Of a stretch of DNA of 64,000 bases, positions 16,741 through 25,352 are shown in pieces. Source of the DNA: Scytonema sp035967975 (GTDB taxonomy: Bacteria > Cyanobacteriota > Cyanobacteriia > Cyanobacteriales > Nostocaceae); contig JAWQFQ010000025.1 in assembly GCA_035967975.1 (NCBI GenBank), forward strand, positions 3,022-67,021, in the 5' to 3' direction. The notes beneath the pieces are model-generated. The model was not told where the DNA came from and ran no database searches. It saw nothing but the letters and a program-made list of their open reading frames with translations. Each line of letters starts with the position of its first letter. Positions within the stretch are counted from its first letter, which is position 1. The position numbers were made by a program, and so were the translations under genes.

Positions 16741-18522
16741 ATGACTGAAGCAACTGCACCTCACATCAACACCCATCGAAAGCAAAGCGCACCGACAATT
16801 TACTATCGAGTGGCAATGTCCCGACCTGAAACACACCTTTATGAGGTGACTTTACAGCTTGTGGGCTACCCATCATCAATTTTGGATTTGAAATTCCCCG
16901 TATGGACTCCGGGGTCATACTTGGTGCGGGAATACTCGAAGCATTTACAGGATTTTGCTGCTTTTTCCCAGGATAAACCTTTGGCTTGGCAGAAAATTAG
17001 TAAAAATCATTGGCAAATAGAAACAAAAAAAGTATCAAAAGTAACTATTACATATCGCATCTTTGCTAACGAACTCACGGTACGGACAAATCACTTAGAT
17101 GCAACCCACGGTTATTTCAATGGTGCAGCACTGTTTTTTAGAATCCCAAACTGGGAAAAACACGCAATTCAAGTGACTATCGTACCGCCACACCCTGAGT
17201 GGCAAGTGACTACGTCTCTACCGTCAGTCCCAGAAGAAAGCAACACTTTCCATGCTTCCGATTTTGACACCCTTGTAGACAGTCCTTTTGAAATTGGCAA
17301 TCACCAGTTACATCACTTTGAGGTACTGGGAAAACCTCACCAACTCGCAATTTGGGGAAAGGGGAATTTCCAAGTGCAGCCAATGATTGCTGATATTAAG
17401 AAAATTGTGGAAGTAGAAGCAGAGATATTTGGTGGATTGCCATATCAACAATACTTGTTTCTGCTGCATTTGTATACTCAGGCGCATGGTGGTTTGGAGC
17501 ATAAAAACTCTTGTTCACTTATCTATCAGCGTTTTGGTTTTCGCGATCGCGACAAATACGAACGCTTTATGCAATTGGTCGCCCACGAGTTTTTTCACTT
17601 GTGGAATGTGAAGCGCATTCGACCTAAAGCGTTAGAAGTTTTTGATTACGACCGAGAGAACTACACTCCCTCATTATGGTTTTGTGAGGGGACAACCAGT
17701 TACTACGATTTGCTGATTCCTCTAAAAGCAGGAATTTATGATGCTAAGTCATTCCTGAATAATTTGAGTAAGGAAATGACTCGATATGAAACCACCCCAG
17801 GGCGAAAAGTTCAACCGCTTTGCGAGTCTAGTTTTGATGCTTGGATTAAACTATATCGTCCGGATGCTAATAGTGGCAATGCTCAAATATCTTACTATTT
17901 GAAAGGGGAGATGGTGTCATTGCTGCTAGATTTACTGATTCGTTCGCAACACGGAAATCAGAAATCGCTTGATGATGTTATGTTCAATATGTGGCATCAA
18001 TTTGGTAAAGATGAAATTGGTTACACTCCAGAACAGTTGCAAGAAGTTATTGAATCTGTAGCTGGAATGGATTTATCTGATTTCTTCACCCAATACATTG
18101 ATGGCACAGAAGATTTACCTTTCAATGAGTACTTGGAACCTTTTGGTTTACAACTCATAGCAGAAGTCGAGGGAGACCCCTATTTGGGTATAAAGGTGTA
18201 CACTGACAATAATAGAGAGATTGTTAAATTTGTGGAAGCGAGTTCACCTGCACAATCAGCAGGTATTGACCCCGGAGATGAGTTACTAGCTATTGATGGT
18301 TTGCGATTAACCGCGAATAGCTTGAGTGAAAGGCTCAAAGATTACCAACCAAAAGATACTCTCCAATTAACAGTTTTCCATCAAGATGAACTCCGCACCT
18401 TACCTGTTACCTTGGCTGTCCCTCGTCCTACGAAGTATCAGATCCAAAAACAAGAAAAACTCACTCCTACACAAAAGAAAAACTTGAGTGGATGGTTAGG
18501 TGTAGCTTCCAATAATTTGTAG
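16741..18522 (+). CDS. M61-family metallopeptidase with PDZ domain (glycyl aminopeptidase-like)
   Basis: A 593-residue peptidase. The N-terminal beta domain with FPVWTPGSYLVREYSKHL (about 52-70) is characteristic of M61. The catalytic zinc motif is HEFFH (282-286) within VAHEFFHLWNVKRIRP, and the glutamate ligand probably lies in FCEGTTSYY about 30 residues later. A PDZ domain (about 470-560) contains the loop YLGIK and ASSPAQSAGIDPGDELLAIDG. There is no signal peptide, so it should act in the cytosol, trimming peptides with N-terminal Gly or Ala. It is a single-gene unit. A short run of AACTATT repeats precedes it. Confidence 0.93.
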   Translation: MTEATAPHINTHRKQSAPTIYYRVAMSRPETHLYEVTLQLVGYPSSILDLKFPVWTPGSYLVREYSKHLQDFAAFSQDKPLAWQKISKNHWQIETKKVSKVTITYRIFANELTVRTNHLDATHGYFNGAALFFRIPNWEKHAIQVTIVPPHPEWQVTTSLPSVPEESNTFHASDFDTLVDSPFEIGNHQLHHFEVLGKPHQLAIWGKGNFQVQPMIADIKKIVEVEAEIFGGLPYQQYLFLLHLYTQAHGGLEHKNSCSLIYQRFGFRDRDKYERFMQLVAHEFFHLWNVKRIRPKALEVFDYDRENYTPSLWFCEGTTSYYDLLIPLKAGIYDAKSFLNNLSKEMTRYETTPGRKVQPLCESSFDAWIKLYRPDANSGNAQISYYLKGEMVSLLLDLLIRSQHGNQKSLDDVMFNMWHQFGKDEIGYTPEQLQEVIESVAGMDLSDFFTQYIDGTEDLPFNEYLEPFGLQLIAEVEGDPYLGIKVYTDNNREIVKFVEASSPAQSAGIDPGDELLAIDGLRLTANSLSERLKDYQPKDTLQLTVFHQDELRTLPVTLAVPRPTKYQIQKQEKLTPTQKKNLSGWLGVASNNL

Positions 18523-18660
18523 TTAATGAATTGGTAATTCGTAATTTATTTACTTATTACGAATTACGAATTATTACTTTTACTAAACCCTTAGAAGTCC
18601 ATTTTCAAGTACCATTAAGGCAAAGCAGACCTATCTTCAAAACATAAATGGAGGAGAATA
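18523..18660. repeat. STRR spacer (GAATTAC-type) before rubredoxin
   Basis: AATTGGTAATTCGTAATT is followed by TTACGAATTACGAATTATTAC, which can fold back on itself. The last bases, ATGGAGGAGAATA, supply a strong Shine-Dalgarno sequence for the rubredoxin gene. Confidence 0.65.
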
Positions 18661-18825
18661 ATGGAAAAGTATGTATGTACTGTCTGTGCCTATGAATATG
18701 ATCCAGAAGTCGGTGACCCAGATGCAGGAATAGAACCGGGGACAGCTTTTGAAGAACTACCAGAAGACTGGGTTTGTCCGGTATGTGGTGCTAGTAAAGA
18801 CCAATTTGAACTCTTAGAGGAATGA
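18661..18825 (+). CDS. Rubredoxin (54 residues)
   Basis: A complete small gene with GGAGGAG just upstream. The product is a classic soluble rubredoxin: KYVCTVCAYEYDP (C6 and C9) and DWVCPVCGASKDQFE (C39 and C42) give the Fe(Cys)4 site, with the spacing of 29 residues between the pairs. Residues GDPDAGIEPGTAFEELPEDW match the family's loop. It carries single electrons, for example to reductive oxygen-stress or hydroxylase systems. It lacks the C-terminal membrane helix of the photosystem-linked RubA, so it is a different paralogue. No obvious redox partner is adjacent. Confidence 0.95.
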   Translation: MEKYVCTVCAYEYDPEVGDPDAGIEPGTAFEELPEDWVCPVCGASKDQFELLEE

Positions 18826-19388
18826 TTTACTTTTTATGGGGCTTATGCAAAAACCCGGTTTTTTAAAAAACCGGGTTTCTTACAATGCGAATCAAGATTT
18901 TCCATTGAGATAAGCAGGGGATACAGAAGCAATACTGCATAGGATTTGCGAGAACTAGAAACCCGATTTCTTTAAGAAAACGGGTTTCTGGAGAGTTTGC
19001 GAAGTATTGAGTAATCTACGTAATTTTGCGGTTTTCTATTATAGACACTGGGTAAATAATACTCATTTTCTTTATGATGTTTTTATAAGTCTTAAGTAAG
19101 ATTACTGTATTTTTTTTAGTAAAAATTATGCTAATTATATGATTAATTACGAATACACAGGTTTAGAGAAAATGTGTGACGACTCCACACACTGCATTTC
19201 CCTTTGGGACGCTACGCGAACGTGTCGGTGTGGGCTTCTAAAAAATTAGAGGTTCGTCATTAGCCTCACTAAATCTTTGGTTGTTTTATATATAAAACTA
19301 TGCAACTAATCCCGAAGCTCAAAAATGTATCTAACCTCAAAATCAGTATAATTTTTAGCTCACGACTCATGTCTAATACTTTAAAAAA
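18826..19388. repeat. Spacer with two AGAAACCCGG-type palindromes
   Basis: A perfect 28-bp palindrome at 18851-18878 (arms AAACCCGGTTTTTT and AAAAAACCGGGTTT) sits 25 bases after rubredoxin and probably ends its transcript. A second copy is at 18957-18989 (AGAAACCCGATTTCT...AAACGGGTTTCT). Further on lies GGGACGCTACGCGAACG, a short palindromic motif frequent in cyanobacteria. The remainder is AT-rich and I see no gene in it. Confidence 0.75.
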
Positions 19389-20723
19389 GTGTCGAATGTC
19401 AGGTTTTTTAAGTTTTTCGATTTGGTGACAGATTTGCCAAATCGAGCTTTTATGATAAAAAAGTTAAATCAAGTTGTCTACCGCACCAAAAGGCAACCGA
19501 ATTATTCATTTGCTTTGCTATTAATAGACATTGACCGATTCAAAATTATAAACGATAGTCTGGGCTATGCTGTCGGTGACCTTTTCCTAAGAGCGATCGC
19601 TCGCAGATTAGAGAAGTGTCTCCACGGTAAAGGTACAGTTGTACGTCTGTGGGGGGATGAGTTTGCTATACTGTTAGAACATATTTCAGATATTAGCGTT
19701 GCCTGTCACATAGCCCAACTCATTCATCAAAAACTGTGTTTGCCATTTTATTTAAACGGACAGGAAGTATTAACCACTGCAAGCACTGGTATTGTTATGG
19801 GTATCGGCGACCAATTAAGTTCGTCTAACAACCAAGCAGAGGATTTGCTAAGAAATGCAGATATCGCTATGCATCGTGCTAAAGCACAAGGAGGCGCACG
19901 ATATGAGGTGTTTGATACAGCTATGTACCTGCATTTCCAAACACTCTCACAATTAGAGAACGACTTGAGACGGGCGATCATCAATAATGAGTTTCAGGTT
20001 TATTACCAACCTATAGTCTTTCTTGAAACCCACAAGATAGTTGGTTTTGAAGCCCTTGTACGCTGGATTCACCCGCAACGTGGCTTACTTCTCCCAGCAG
20101 AGTTTCTCAAACTTGCAGAAGACACAGGATTGCTTATTTTTATTGATTGGTGGGTACTCCGTTCTGCGTGTTTTCATATGCGTCAATTACAGGAAGAATT
20201 TCCTACATATCCACCCCTAACATTAAGTGTTAATTTTTCTAGCAAACAGTTTACCCAACCGAATCTAGTCGAAAAAATTCAGCAGATCCTTCAAGAAACA
20301 GGTATAAAAGCACACAATTTAAGACTGGAAATGACAGAAAGTGCTATGATTAAGGACTCTGAAGCTGTGAGTGCTACCTTTGCCCAACTCAAAGCTTTAG
20401 GTATTAATTTGTACATAGATGATTTTGGAACAGGTTATTCATCCTTAAGCTATTTACACCGATTTCCTATTGATACAATCAAAATCGATCGCTCCTTTAT
20501 GAACAGCAATAACTCTCATACAGAAAAGTTGGCAATTGTTCGAGCTATTGTAACTCTAGCACACACTTTGAACATGGATGTCATTGCAGAGGGAGTAGAA
20601 ACAGTAGAACAATTGTCCCAAATGACAGAGATGCAATGTGAATATGGACAGGGGTATCTTTTTTCTAAGCCAGTGAATAGCCACGCGATGAAAGCATTGA
20701 TTGCAGCACAACTACCGTGCTAA
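19389..20723 (+). CDS. GGDEF-EAL protein, degenerate WGDEF and intact EAL (c-di-GMP phosphodiesterase)
   Basis: A 444-residue protein with a GGDEF domain (about 10-180) and an EAL domain (about 190-440). The cyclase motif is WGDEF (88-92) instead of GGDEF, so synthesis of c-di-GMP is doubtful; it may only bind GTP. The EAL domain keeps EALVRW (E221), EMTES, DDFGTGYSSL (D344, D345), KIDRSF, IAEGVE and QGYLFSKP, as expected of an active phosphodiesterase. No sensor or membrane segment precedes the GGDEF domain, which starts within ten residues of the GTG start. An ATG at 19369 lies in another frame and runs into a stop, so an N-terminal region could have been lost. Confidence 0.85.
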   Translation: MSNVRFFKFFDLVTDLPNRAFMIKKLNQVVYRTKRQPNYSFALLLIDIDRFKIINDSLGYAVGDLFLRAIARRLEKCLHGKGTVVRLWGDEFAILLEHISDISVACHIAQLIHQKLCLPFYLNGQEVLTTASTGIVMGIGDQLSSSNNQAEDLLRNADIAMHRAKAQGGARYEVFDTAMYLHFQTLSQLENDLRRAIINNEFQVYYQPIVFLETHKIVGFEALVRWIHPQRGLLLPAEFLKLAEDTGLLIFIDWWVLRSACFHMRQLQEEFPTYPPLTLSVNFSSKQFTQPNLVEKIQQILQETGIKAHNLRLEMTESAMIKDSEAVSATFAQLKALGINLYIDDFGTGYSSLSYLHRFPIDTIKIDRSFMNSNNSHTEKLAIVRAIVTLAHTLNMDVIAEGVETVEQLSQMTEMQCEYGQGYLFSKPVNSHAMKALIAAQLPC

Positions 20724-20867
20724 TAGTTGATAAATGACACGAAATCCCCCTCACAATCCAATACTTGTCGGTTACGGGGAAATTAGAAACCCGATATCTT
20801 GGAGATACCGGGTTTCTGGTGGGTTTGGGGGGATAAATTGAATCAATATATTCTGAAATCTTCCCAA
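20724..20867. repeat. AGAAACCCGG palindrome (20785-20817) between convergent genes
   Basis: AGAAACCCGATATCT and AGATACCGGGTTTCT arms form a stem of about 14 bp with one mismatch, between convergent genes. It is preceded by CAATACTTGTCGGTTA, shared with the obg copy. It could act as a bidirectional terminator. Confidence 0.75.
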
Positions 20868-21395
20868 TTAAGTTGAAGCCGTTTGCTTGTTCTCAGGAGA
20901 TTCTATCGTAGCATGAGTTGCACCTTGTACGATTAGGACTGAACAGGGAGCATGATGTAACACGTAATTGCTGACACTACCTAAGAACAACTCGCCGAGA
21001 CCCTTATGACCCCTGCGACCTAGAATAATTAAGTCAGCTTTGTAATTACGAGCTACATCACAAATAGCTCGACCTGGATCGCCAAAACCTTGTACTAATT
21101 CAGTTTTGACTCCCAATGCTTGAGCGCGATCGCAAAAAGATTTTAGAAAATTAATACTTTCTTGCTTTAGTTCTTTCCATTGTTCTAAATAGGAGTTAAA
21201 CACTTCTACAGAAACTACGGGATAACTCATTCCTGTTTGAGTCAGAAAAGGATTTGGATAATACTCGTCAAAGGGAGATATAACATTTATTAACATTACA
21301 CTAGCACCGGTGGCTTTTGCCAAAGTCACGGCTTCATCAAAAATCTGTTGACCAATGAGTGAGTTATCAAAAGCAACTACAATTTTCCCAAACAT
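20868..21395 (-). CDS. Universal stress protein (UspA family)
   Basis: A 175-residue single-domain Usp protein starting MFGKIVVAFDNS. The ATP-binding signature is present at the C-terminus: ILGRRGHKGLGELFLGSVSN, i.e. G-2x-G-9x-G-S. Such proteins bind ATP and modulate survival under stress; the direct targets are unknown. An in-frame TTG twelve bases upstream is a less likely start. The gene converges with the GGDEF-EAL gene, and a hairpin lies between their 3' ends. Confidence 0.9.
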   Translation of the reverse strand: MFGKIVVAFDNSLIGQQIFDEAVTLAKATGASVMLINVISPFDEYYPNPFLTQTGMSYPVVSVEVFNSYLEQWKELKQESINFLKSFCDRAQALGVKTELVQGFGDPGRAICDVARNYKADLIILGRRGHKGLGELFLGSVSNYVLHHAPCSVLIVQGATHATIESPENKQTAST

Positions 21396-22135
21396 AATAA
21401 ATCTCAATCCATTTTAGATTTTATCATTTGAATTTTTCATTTTGAAAGCGTTACTCTCAGTAAGCACTCAACCGTCAGCAATCAGTAAATCAGCATTTTA
21501 GTCACCCGATAGATATCAAAAAACACAACTATGCTGAAAAGCTGTCAGACTCAGGGCTAATAGCTGAATGCTTATGTTTTTTGAGATAACACGACTTGCA
21601 CTCTTTTACCTTATCAAAGGACTTTGAAGAAATTATGAGGCTATAAAACAATACGGTTGATGTTAAGGATTGCTAAGGGTTTAGAAACCGGGTTTCTCAG
21701 TAACTGCTTAACATCAACTGTATTGGGCTATAAAAATGATACATATAGGACTCCTATTTGATTTTTGAACAAAACTCAGTATACCTAAATTTTCTAAAAT
21801 CTTCTTGCCTATAGCAAGATTGCCTATAGCAAGATTGCCTGCCTACACAAATCAGTTCAGAAATCAAACCGGATTCCTATAACTTTAGAAATCGCCTTGC
21901 TTCCTCACAAGTTCCTCAAATTCTTCTTCTACTCTAGATTTAGAAGCAATAAAGACAGAAGTTGTTTGCTTCTTAATTCCTTTAAGTAGGTCGATCAAAA
22001 TAATTATCACTTGATTGTAGTTGCGCTTGAGCGCGTTTAGCGCAAATTTTACATTTGTTTAAAAGGTTCTGCTTTTTATCGCCCACCTACTTAACGTTTC
22101 TTAACAGAATAACAGAGTTTACTAAAAGGAGAGAG
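21396..22135. repeat. Repeat-rich spacer: MITE-like insertion, tandem 15-mers, small minus-strand frame
   Basis: It holds a MITE-like insertion (21639-21735, listed separately) and a perfect tandem duplication of TTGCCTATAGCAAGA (21805-21834). A minus-strand frame (21885-22010, GTG start, 41 residues) ends SKSRVEEEFEELVRKQGDF; its composition looks coding, but it has no ribosome binding site and runs upstream into a GCGCTAAACGCGC palindrome, so it may be a gene remnant. The palindrome TTGCGCTTGAGCGCG at about 22021 resembles the one at 50043. Confidence 0.5.
21639..21735. mobile_element. MITE-like insertion with 19-bp inverted repeats and 10-bp direct flanks
   Basis: The left end CAATACGGTTGATGTTAAG (21649-21667) and the right end (21707-21725) are inverted copies with one mismatch. 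Both are flanked by the same GGCTATAAAA (21639-21648 and 21726-21735), as expected for a target-site duplication. The 77-bp body carries AGAAACCGGGTTTCT (21683-21697), the core of the dispersed hairpin family. It encodes no protein. Confidence 0.7.
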
Positions 22136-22306
22136 ATGATGTTTTTAGCAGCCAGATTTCAAAGATTTCTCACCAGCCTTTCCCAAACTTCTCAGCAAGT
22201 TATTAACTATATTTTGAACGGTGTAAATAAAGTTTTTGAGCCTTCTAAAGATGATTACCCCATAGTAGGAGTCCAACCATTTGATGGTAACTTAACGAAA
22301 AAATAG
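22136..22306 (+). CDS. Small conserved-looking protein of 56 residues
   Basis: AAAAGGAGAGAG directly precedes ATGATG at 22136, an unusually strong ribosome binding site that fixes the start; longer upstream reading is unlikely to be used. The product starts MMFLAARFQRFLTSLSQT, an amphipathic helix with aromatic and basic residues, continues VINYILNGVNKVFEPSKDDY and ends PIVGVQPFDGNLTKK. There is no signal peptide or known domain. The composition and strong initiation site suggest a genuine abundant small protein, possibly membrane-peripheral through its N-terminal helix. Function unknown. Confidence 0.6.
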   Translation: MMFLAARFQRFLTSLSQTSQQVINYILNGVNKVFEPSKDDYPIVGVQPFDGNLTKK

Positions 22307-22800
22307 GATGGCTAATAGCTAATGGCTAATGGCTAATGGCTATTAGCTATTAAAAATGATTTGGGTAGCTATATCTATAAAAATAGCACACTAGTTTTTC
22401 AAATTTACATGAGGGGTTTCACCCCTTGTTAATTACTTACTATGAGGGGTGAGAACCCTCATAAGTAAACTAGTTTTTGGTGACACTAAACTCTGTAATG
22501 CTTACTATAACTGGCTTTTGAGAGATAACAAGAAGCTATTTTATAATTGAAAAAGTGTTGTTTTTTTATAAAACTGTGATGTTTTTAACAAATTAAAAGA
22601 TAAATAAAAAATTTGCCAAAATGGCAACCAAGATAAAAACAATTCAGTTACATTAAAGATGGTAAATGACTTCAAGGGTGTTGATTATCGGGGTATATCA
22701 CCTATCAAAATAATATGGTGATACCCTTTCTACCAAATTCGATTTATATCAATAGAGAATCAATCTCTTGATTGTTTGAAAATCACCAGCATAAATATTT
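22307..22800. other. AT-rich spacer with several palindromes
   Basis: Holds an STRR (GGCTAAT heptamers, about 22309-22350). At 22390-22474 there is an element bounded by ACTAGTTT/AAACTAGT with two inner palindromes, GAGGGGT-TTC-ACCCCTT (22411-22427) and ATGAGGG-N7-CCCTCAT (22442-22462). A hairpin GGGTATATCACC/GGTGATACCC (about 22691-22735) follows. No protein gene is seen. Confidence 0.55.
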
Positions 22801-22967
22801 AAGTTTGCATTTGCCGCAATGGGAATATTCAGCCCGTGTAGGCGTTGTTGTTGAACAAAAGCCCCCTAAATCACTAACAGCGCCTGTACATATTCCTTAT
22901 CGCTTCAGCGGCAAATGAGAAGTGGGAGTAAAGGCGCTTGGTATGCTTGCTCCCATTTCTTTTTTTA
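22801..22967 (+). ncRNA. Candidate structured small RNA with terminator
   Basis: A closing stem CATTTGCCGC (22808-22817) pairs perfectly with GCGGCAAATG (22908-22917). Inside, GGAATAT (22822-22828) pairs with ATATTCC (22890-22896), and GTAGGCG (22838-22844) pairs with CGCC-TG-TAC (22881-22889). This leaves an open loop of about 36 bases containing AAGCCCCCTAAATCA. A second hairpin TGGGAG/CTCCCA (22923-22955) followed by TTTCTTTTTT is a good intrinsic terminator and sets the strand. The rod shape with an open centre recalls 6S RNA, but I cannot confirm family membership. TAAATATTT just upstream could be a -10 region. Confidence 0.55.
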
Positions 22968-23096
22968 TAGAATGTGGAGAAAACACCTGTAACACCAATT
23001 CTCTAAAATCCGGCAACACATTCAAACCCACCAAACCCAGACCCAATAGGGCTTTCTTAATTACGAATTACGAATTGGTATGACTACCCCTACGCC

Positions 23097-24278
23097 CTAT
23101 TCTCCTCCTCCCGTATTAGGAATTAGGCGACCTACGGGGTAGGTAGCAACGTCTTGGGAAGCGCCGTCAACGACAGCTGCTCGAATTCCGTCTGATTTGG
23201 ATTTAGCTGCTAAATAATCTTTTTGTAGTTTGTCCAGCATTTGTGCTCGTTTATGATAAAGACGCTTTAACGAACATGGCTGACACTTGTTTAAGATGTA
23301 GGCTCCCACAAGTGGTAAAGCTATGGTGCTATCGGTATAACAAACAATTGTACTGGGTAATTCATGTGGATCGATTTTACCCCAACTGACAGCTTCCGAG
23401 GGCGTTGCACCAGATAATCCTCCTGTATCTGGACGTGCATCGGTGAACTGTACGAAGTAATCGTGTCCCTTTTCTTCTAGTCCTAGGACTTCGTGAAGTT
23501 GTGGTTGGGTTTGTAGTAAAAAGTTTTTTGGACTACCGCCACCAATGATGATAGCTGCACTCTTACCTCCTGATTCTCTGGCTGCATAGGCGATCGCAGC
23601 TGTCTCATTCACATCAATTGATGGGTCAAGTACCAACGAGTAGCCCTCCAACGATAAAGCAGCGACGTTCATACCAATAGAGCTATCTCCTGGTGATGAC
23701 GTATAAATAGGAACTCCACATTCATAAGCAGTGGCTAGCAAGCAGGAATTCTTAACTCCAACTTGTTTTTCGACTTCACGAACATATTTACCCAGTAAAT
23801 AGTGAAATTCAGCAGTTCCCATCCGTTTTTGGAATGGCTCTGCTTGGAGGATTTTACGGAGAAAAGAATCCGTCTCTAAAAGTACATCATAACTAAAGAT
23901 AATATCGTAAATACGGATAGTACCTTCCTGTCGCAGCTTCACATCGTTCAAAAACGGATTACCTGCAAACAGTTCAAAACCCAACCCGTAGTGCATATCG
24001 TGGTAAAGGTTAGCACCAGTGCTAATCATCCAGTCAATAAATCCGTTCCGAATCAGTGGTGCTAGTACAGACACTCCATATCCGGCTGGCGTCATCGCAC
24101 CGGAAAGACTGACTCCCACTGTTACCCCTTCCTTCATCACATCCCGACTTAGAAGATGGCATATTTCCCGCATTCTGGCTGAATTGTAAGCAGTGAAGTA
24201 ATTATCAATCAAATCTACGACACCGATATCAGTTGGCATTGGTGTAGGTGAGATTTTTTTCCCTAGCTTTTTTGACAT
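23097..24278 (-). CDS. speY: Homospermidine synthase SpeY (deoxyhypusine synthase family)
   Basis: A 393-residue member of the deoxyhypusine synthase family. SGAMTPAGYGVSVLAPLIRNG and STGANLYHDMHYGLGFE form the NAD site. GATPSEAVSWGKIDP carries the lysine (K301) equivalent to the catalytic Lys of the eukaryotic enzyme. Bacteria lack the eIF5A substrate. In Anabaena the homologue SpeY makes homospermidine from putrescine and spermidine-type donors and is needed for normal diazotrophic growth (established knowledge). GAGGAAG about ten bases upstream supports the ATG at 24278. The C-terminus ends with a Gly-rich tail. Polyamine synthesis thus joins the nitrogen-related theme of the hetZ-patU region. 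Confidence 0.88.
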   Translation of the reverse strand: MSKKLGKKISPTPMPTDIGVVDLIDNYFTAYNSARMREICHLLSRDVMKEGVTVGVSLSGAMTPAGYGVSVLAPLIRNGFIDWMISTGANLYHDMHYGLGFELFAGNPFLNDVKLRQEGTIRIYDIIFSYDVLLETDSFLRKILQAEPFQKRMGTAEFHYLLGKYVREVEKQVGVKNSCLLATAYECGVPIYTSSPGDSSIGMNVAALSLEGYSLVLDPSIDVNETAAIAYAARESGGKSAAIIIGGGSPKNFLLQTQPQLHEVLGLEEKGHDYFVQFTDARPDTGGLSGATPSEAVSWGKIDPHELPSTIVCYTDSTIALPLVGAYILNKCQPCSLKRLYHKRAQMLDKLQKDYLAAKSKSDGIRAAVVDGASQDVATYPVGRLIPNTGGGE

Positions 24279-24469
24279 ATTTAATACTTCCTCGTAATAG
24301 ACAGGATTACATCCTAACTAGCTTTGACTTATTAATTGCATCATCTGCAAGTAGCAATTATATGCATGATGACCGCAACACCCCAAGTCAACTACAAAAG
24401 TTAATGTTGACAAAATTGACGCAGCCAGCTCTATAAGTTAGCTTAACGACTGAATACTGTACCAACGCT

Positions 24470-25021
24470 CTAGACCCTAATTCGTCTTAGGGCTTCATCC
24501 AATGCGAGTTGAGTTGACTCAATCAGGAAGTGGTCTCCTTTACTTTTGCGTATCTCTAAGGCTTTTTCAAAGCAGTACTGTGCTTCTTTGTATTGGGCTT
24601 GGTCAAACTTGCACTTGCCAAAATGCTGATAAGCAAAGTCAATATACGGTTCGAGTTCGGAGTAATTGCTGCAATATGCGAACACTTCCTCGAATAAAGT
24701 TTCACTTAAAGAAAATTGCTTTTGCCACTGATACACGTGGGCTAGCCGGATTAAATTGACTGTTTTATGAGGGAGGCTACCGATGGATTCCGATAATTCA
24801 ATTGCAGAAGACAGTGCGTGCCTTGCAGTTGAGAAATCCCGCAGCATACGCGAGTATACACCGATTAAACCCAAAATTTCGATTTTTTTGTGCGTATCGT
24901 TCGCGTTATTAGTCAGTTGAGATTGAAGCCACTCAACAGCTTTTTGTACTTGTAATGGTTTATTGGGAACATCATACAGGTTGCTGTTGAAGTGATATGA
25001 TACGTCGAACGGTATATCCAT
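24470..25021 (-). CDS. Tetratricopeptide repeat protein
   Basis: A 183-residue cytosolic TPR protein with at least three helical repeats (ILGLIGVYSRMLRDFSTARH, LIRLAHVYQWQKQFSLSETL, AYQHFGKCKFDQAQYKEAQY). TPR arrays are protein-binding scaffolds; the partner is unknown. There is no signal peptide or other domain. It lies upstream of speY in the same direction, separated by 190 bases, so co-regulation is possible but not shown. Confidence 0.8.
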   Translation of the reverse strand: MDIPFDVSYHFNSNLYDVPNKPLQVQKAVEWLQSQLTNNANDTHKKIEILGLIGVYSRMLRDFSTARHALSSAIELSESIGSLPHKTVNLIRLAHVYQWQKQFSLSETLFEEVFAYCSNYSELEPYIDFAYQHFGKCKFDQAQYKEAQYCFEKALEIRKSKGDHFLIESTQLALDEALRRIRV

Positions 25022-25352
25022 TGTTGTGTTTTTGCATCAAATATAACAATCCTGTTGGTCTGTTAAAATCCCGTGTTCACTAAAATCTGATCGCCTATTC
25101 TAGATATAGATAAAAACTATCTTTTTGGGGTTGATTTAAACAACATCTATCTTTAGAGATACTTTTTCAAAGTAGTTTTAAGTCAGGTGATGCTAATATT
25201 AGCACTATCATAATAAAAGTTTACAATTTTCTAGGGAAATAAAAGAGAAAACCCTTGCTGTGTAAGGCTTTTATAATATGAGTATATTAGACATAAATTT
25301 GTCGATTGGTTAAATAATGTGGCATACGATATTTATGCACGTCAAATGAGAA
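25022..25352. other. AT-rich divergent promoter region
   Basis: Lies between the minus-strand TPR gene and the plus-strand phosphoesterase gene and must contain both promoters. AAACCCTTGCTGTGTAAGGCTTT near 25250 forms a weak hairpin. Nothing else stands out. Confidence 0.4.

Noticed and set aside
22801..22967. Calling the structured RNA 6S RNA outright
   Set aside because: The rod shape fits, but I recognised no sequence signature and could not run a covariance model.
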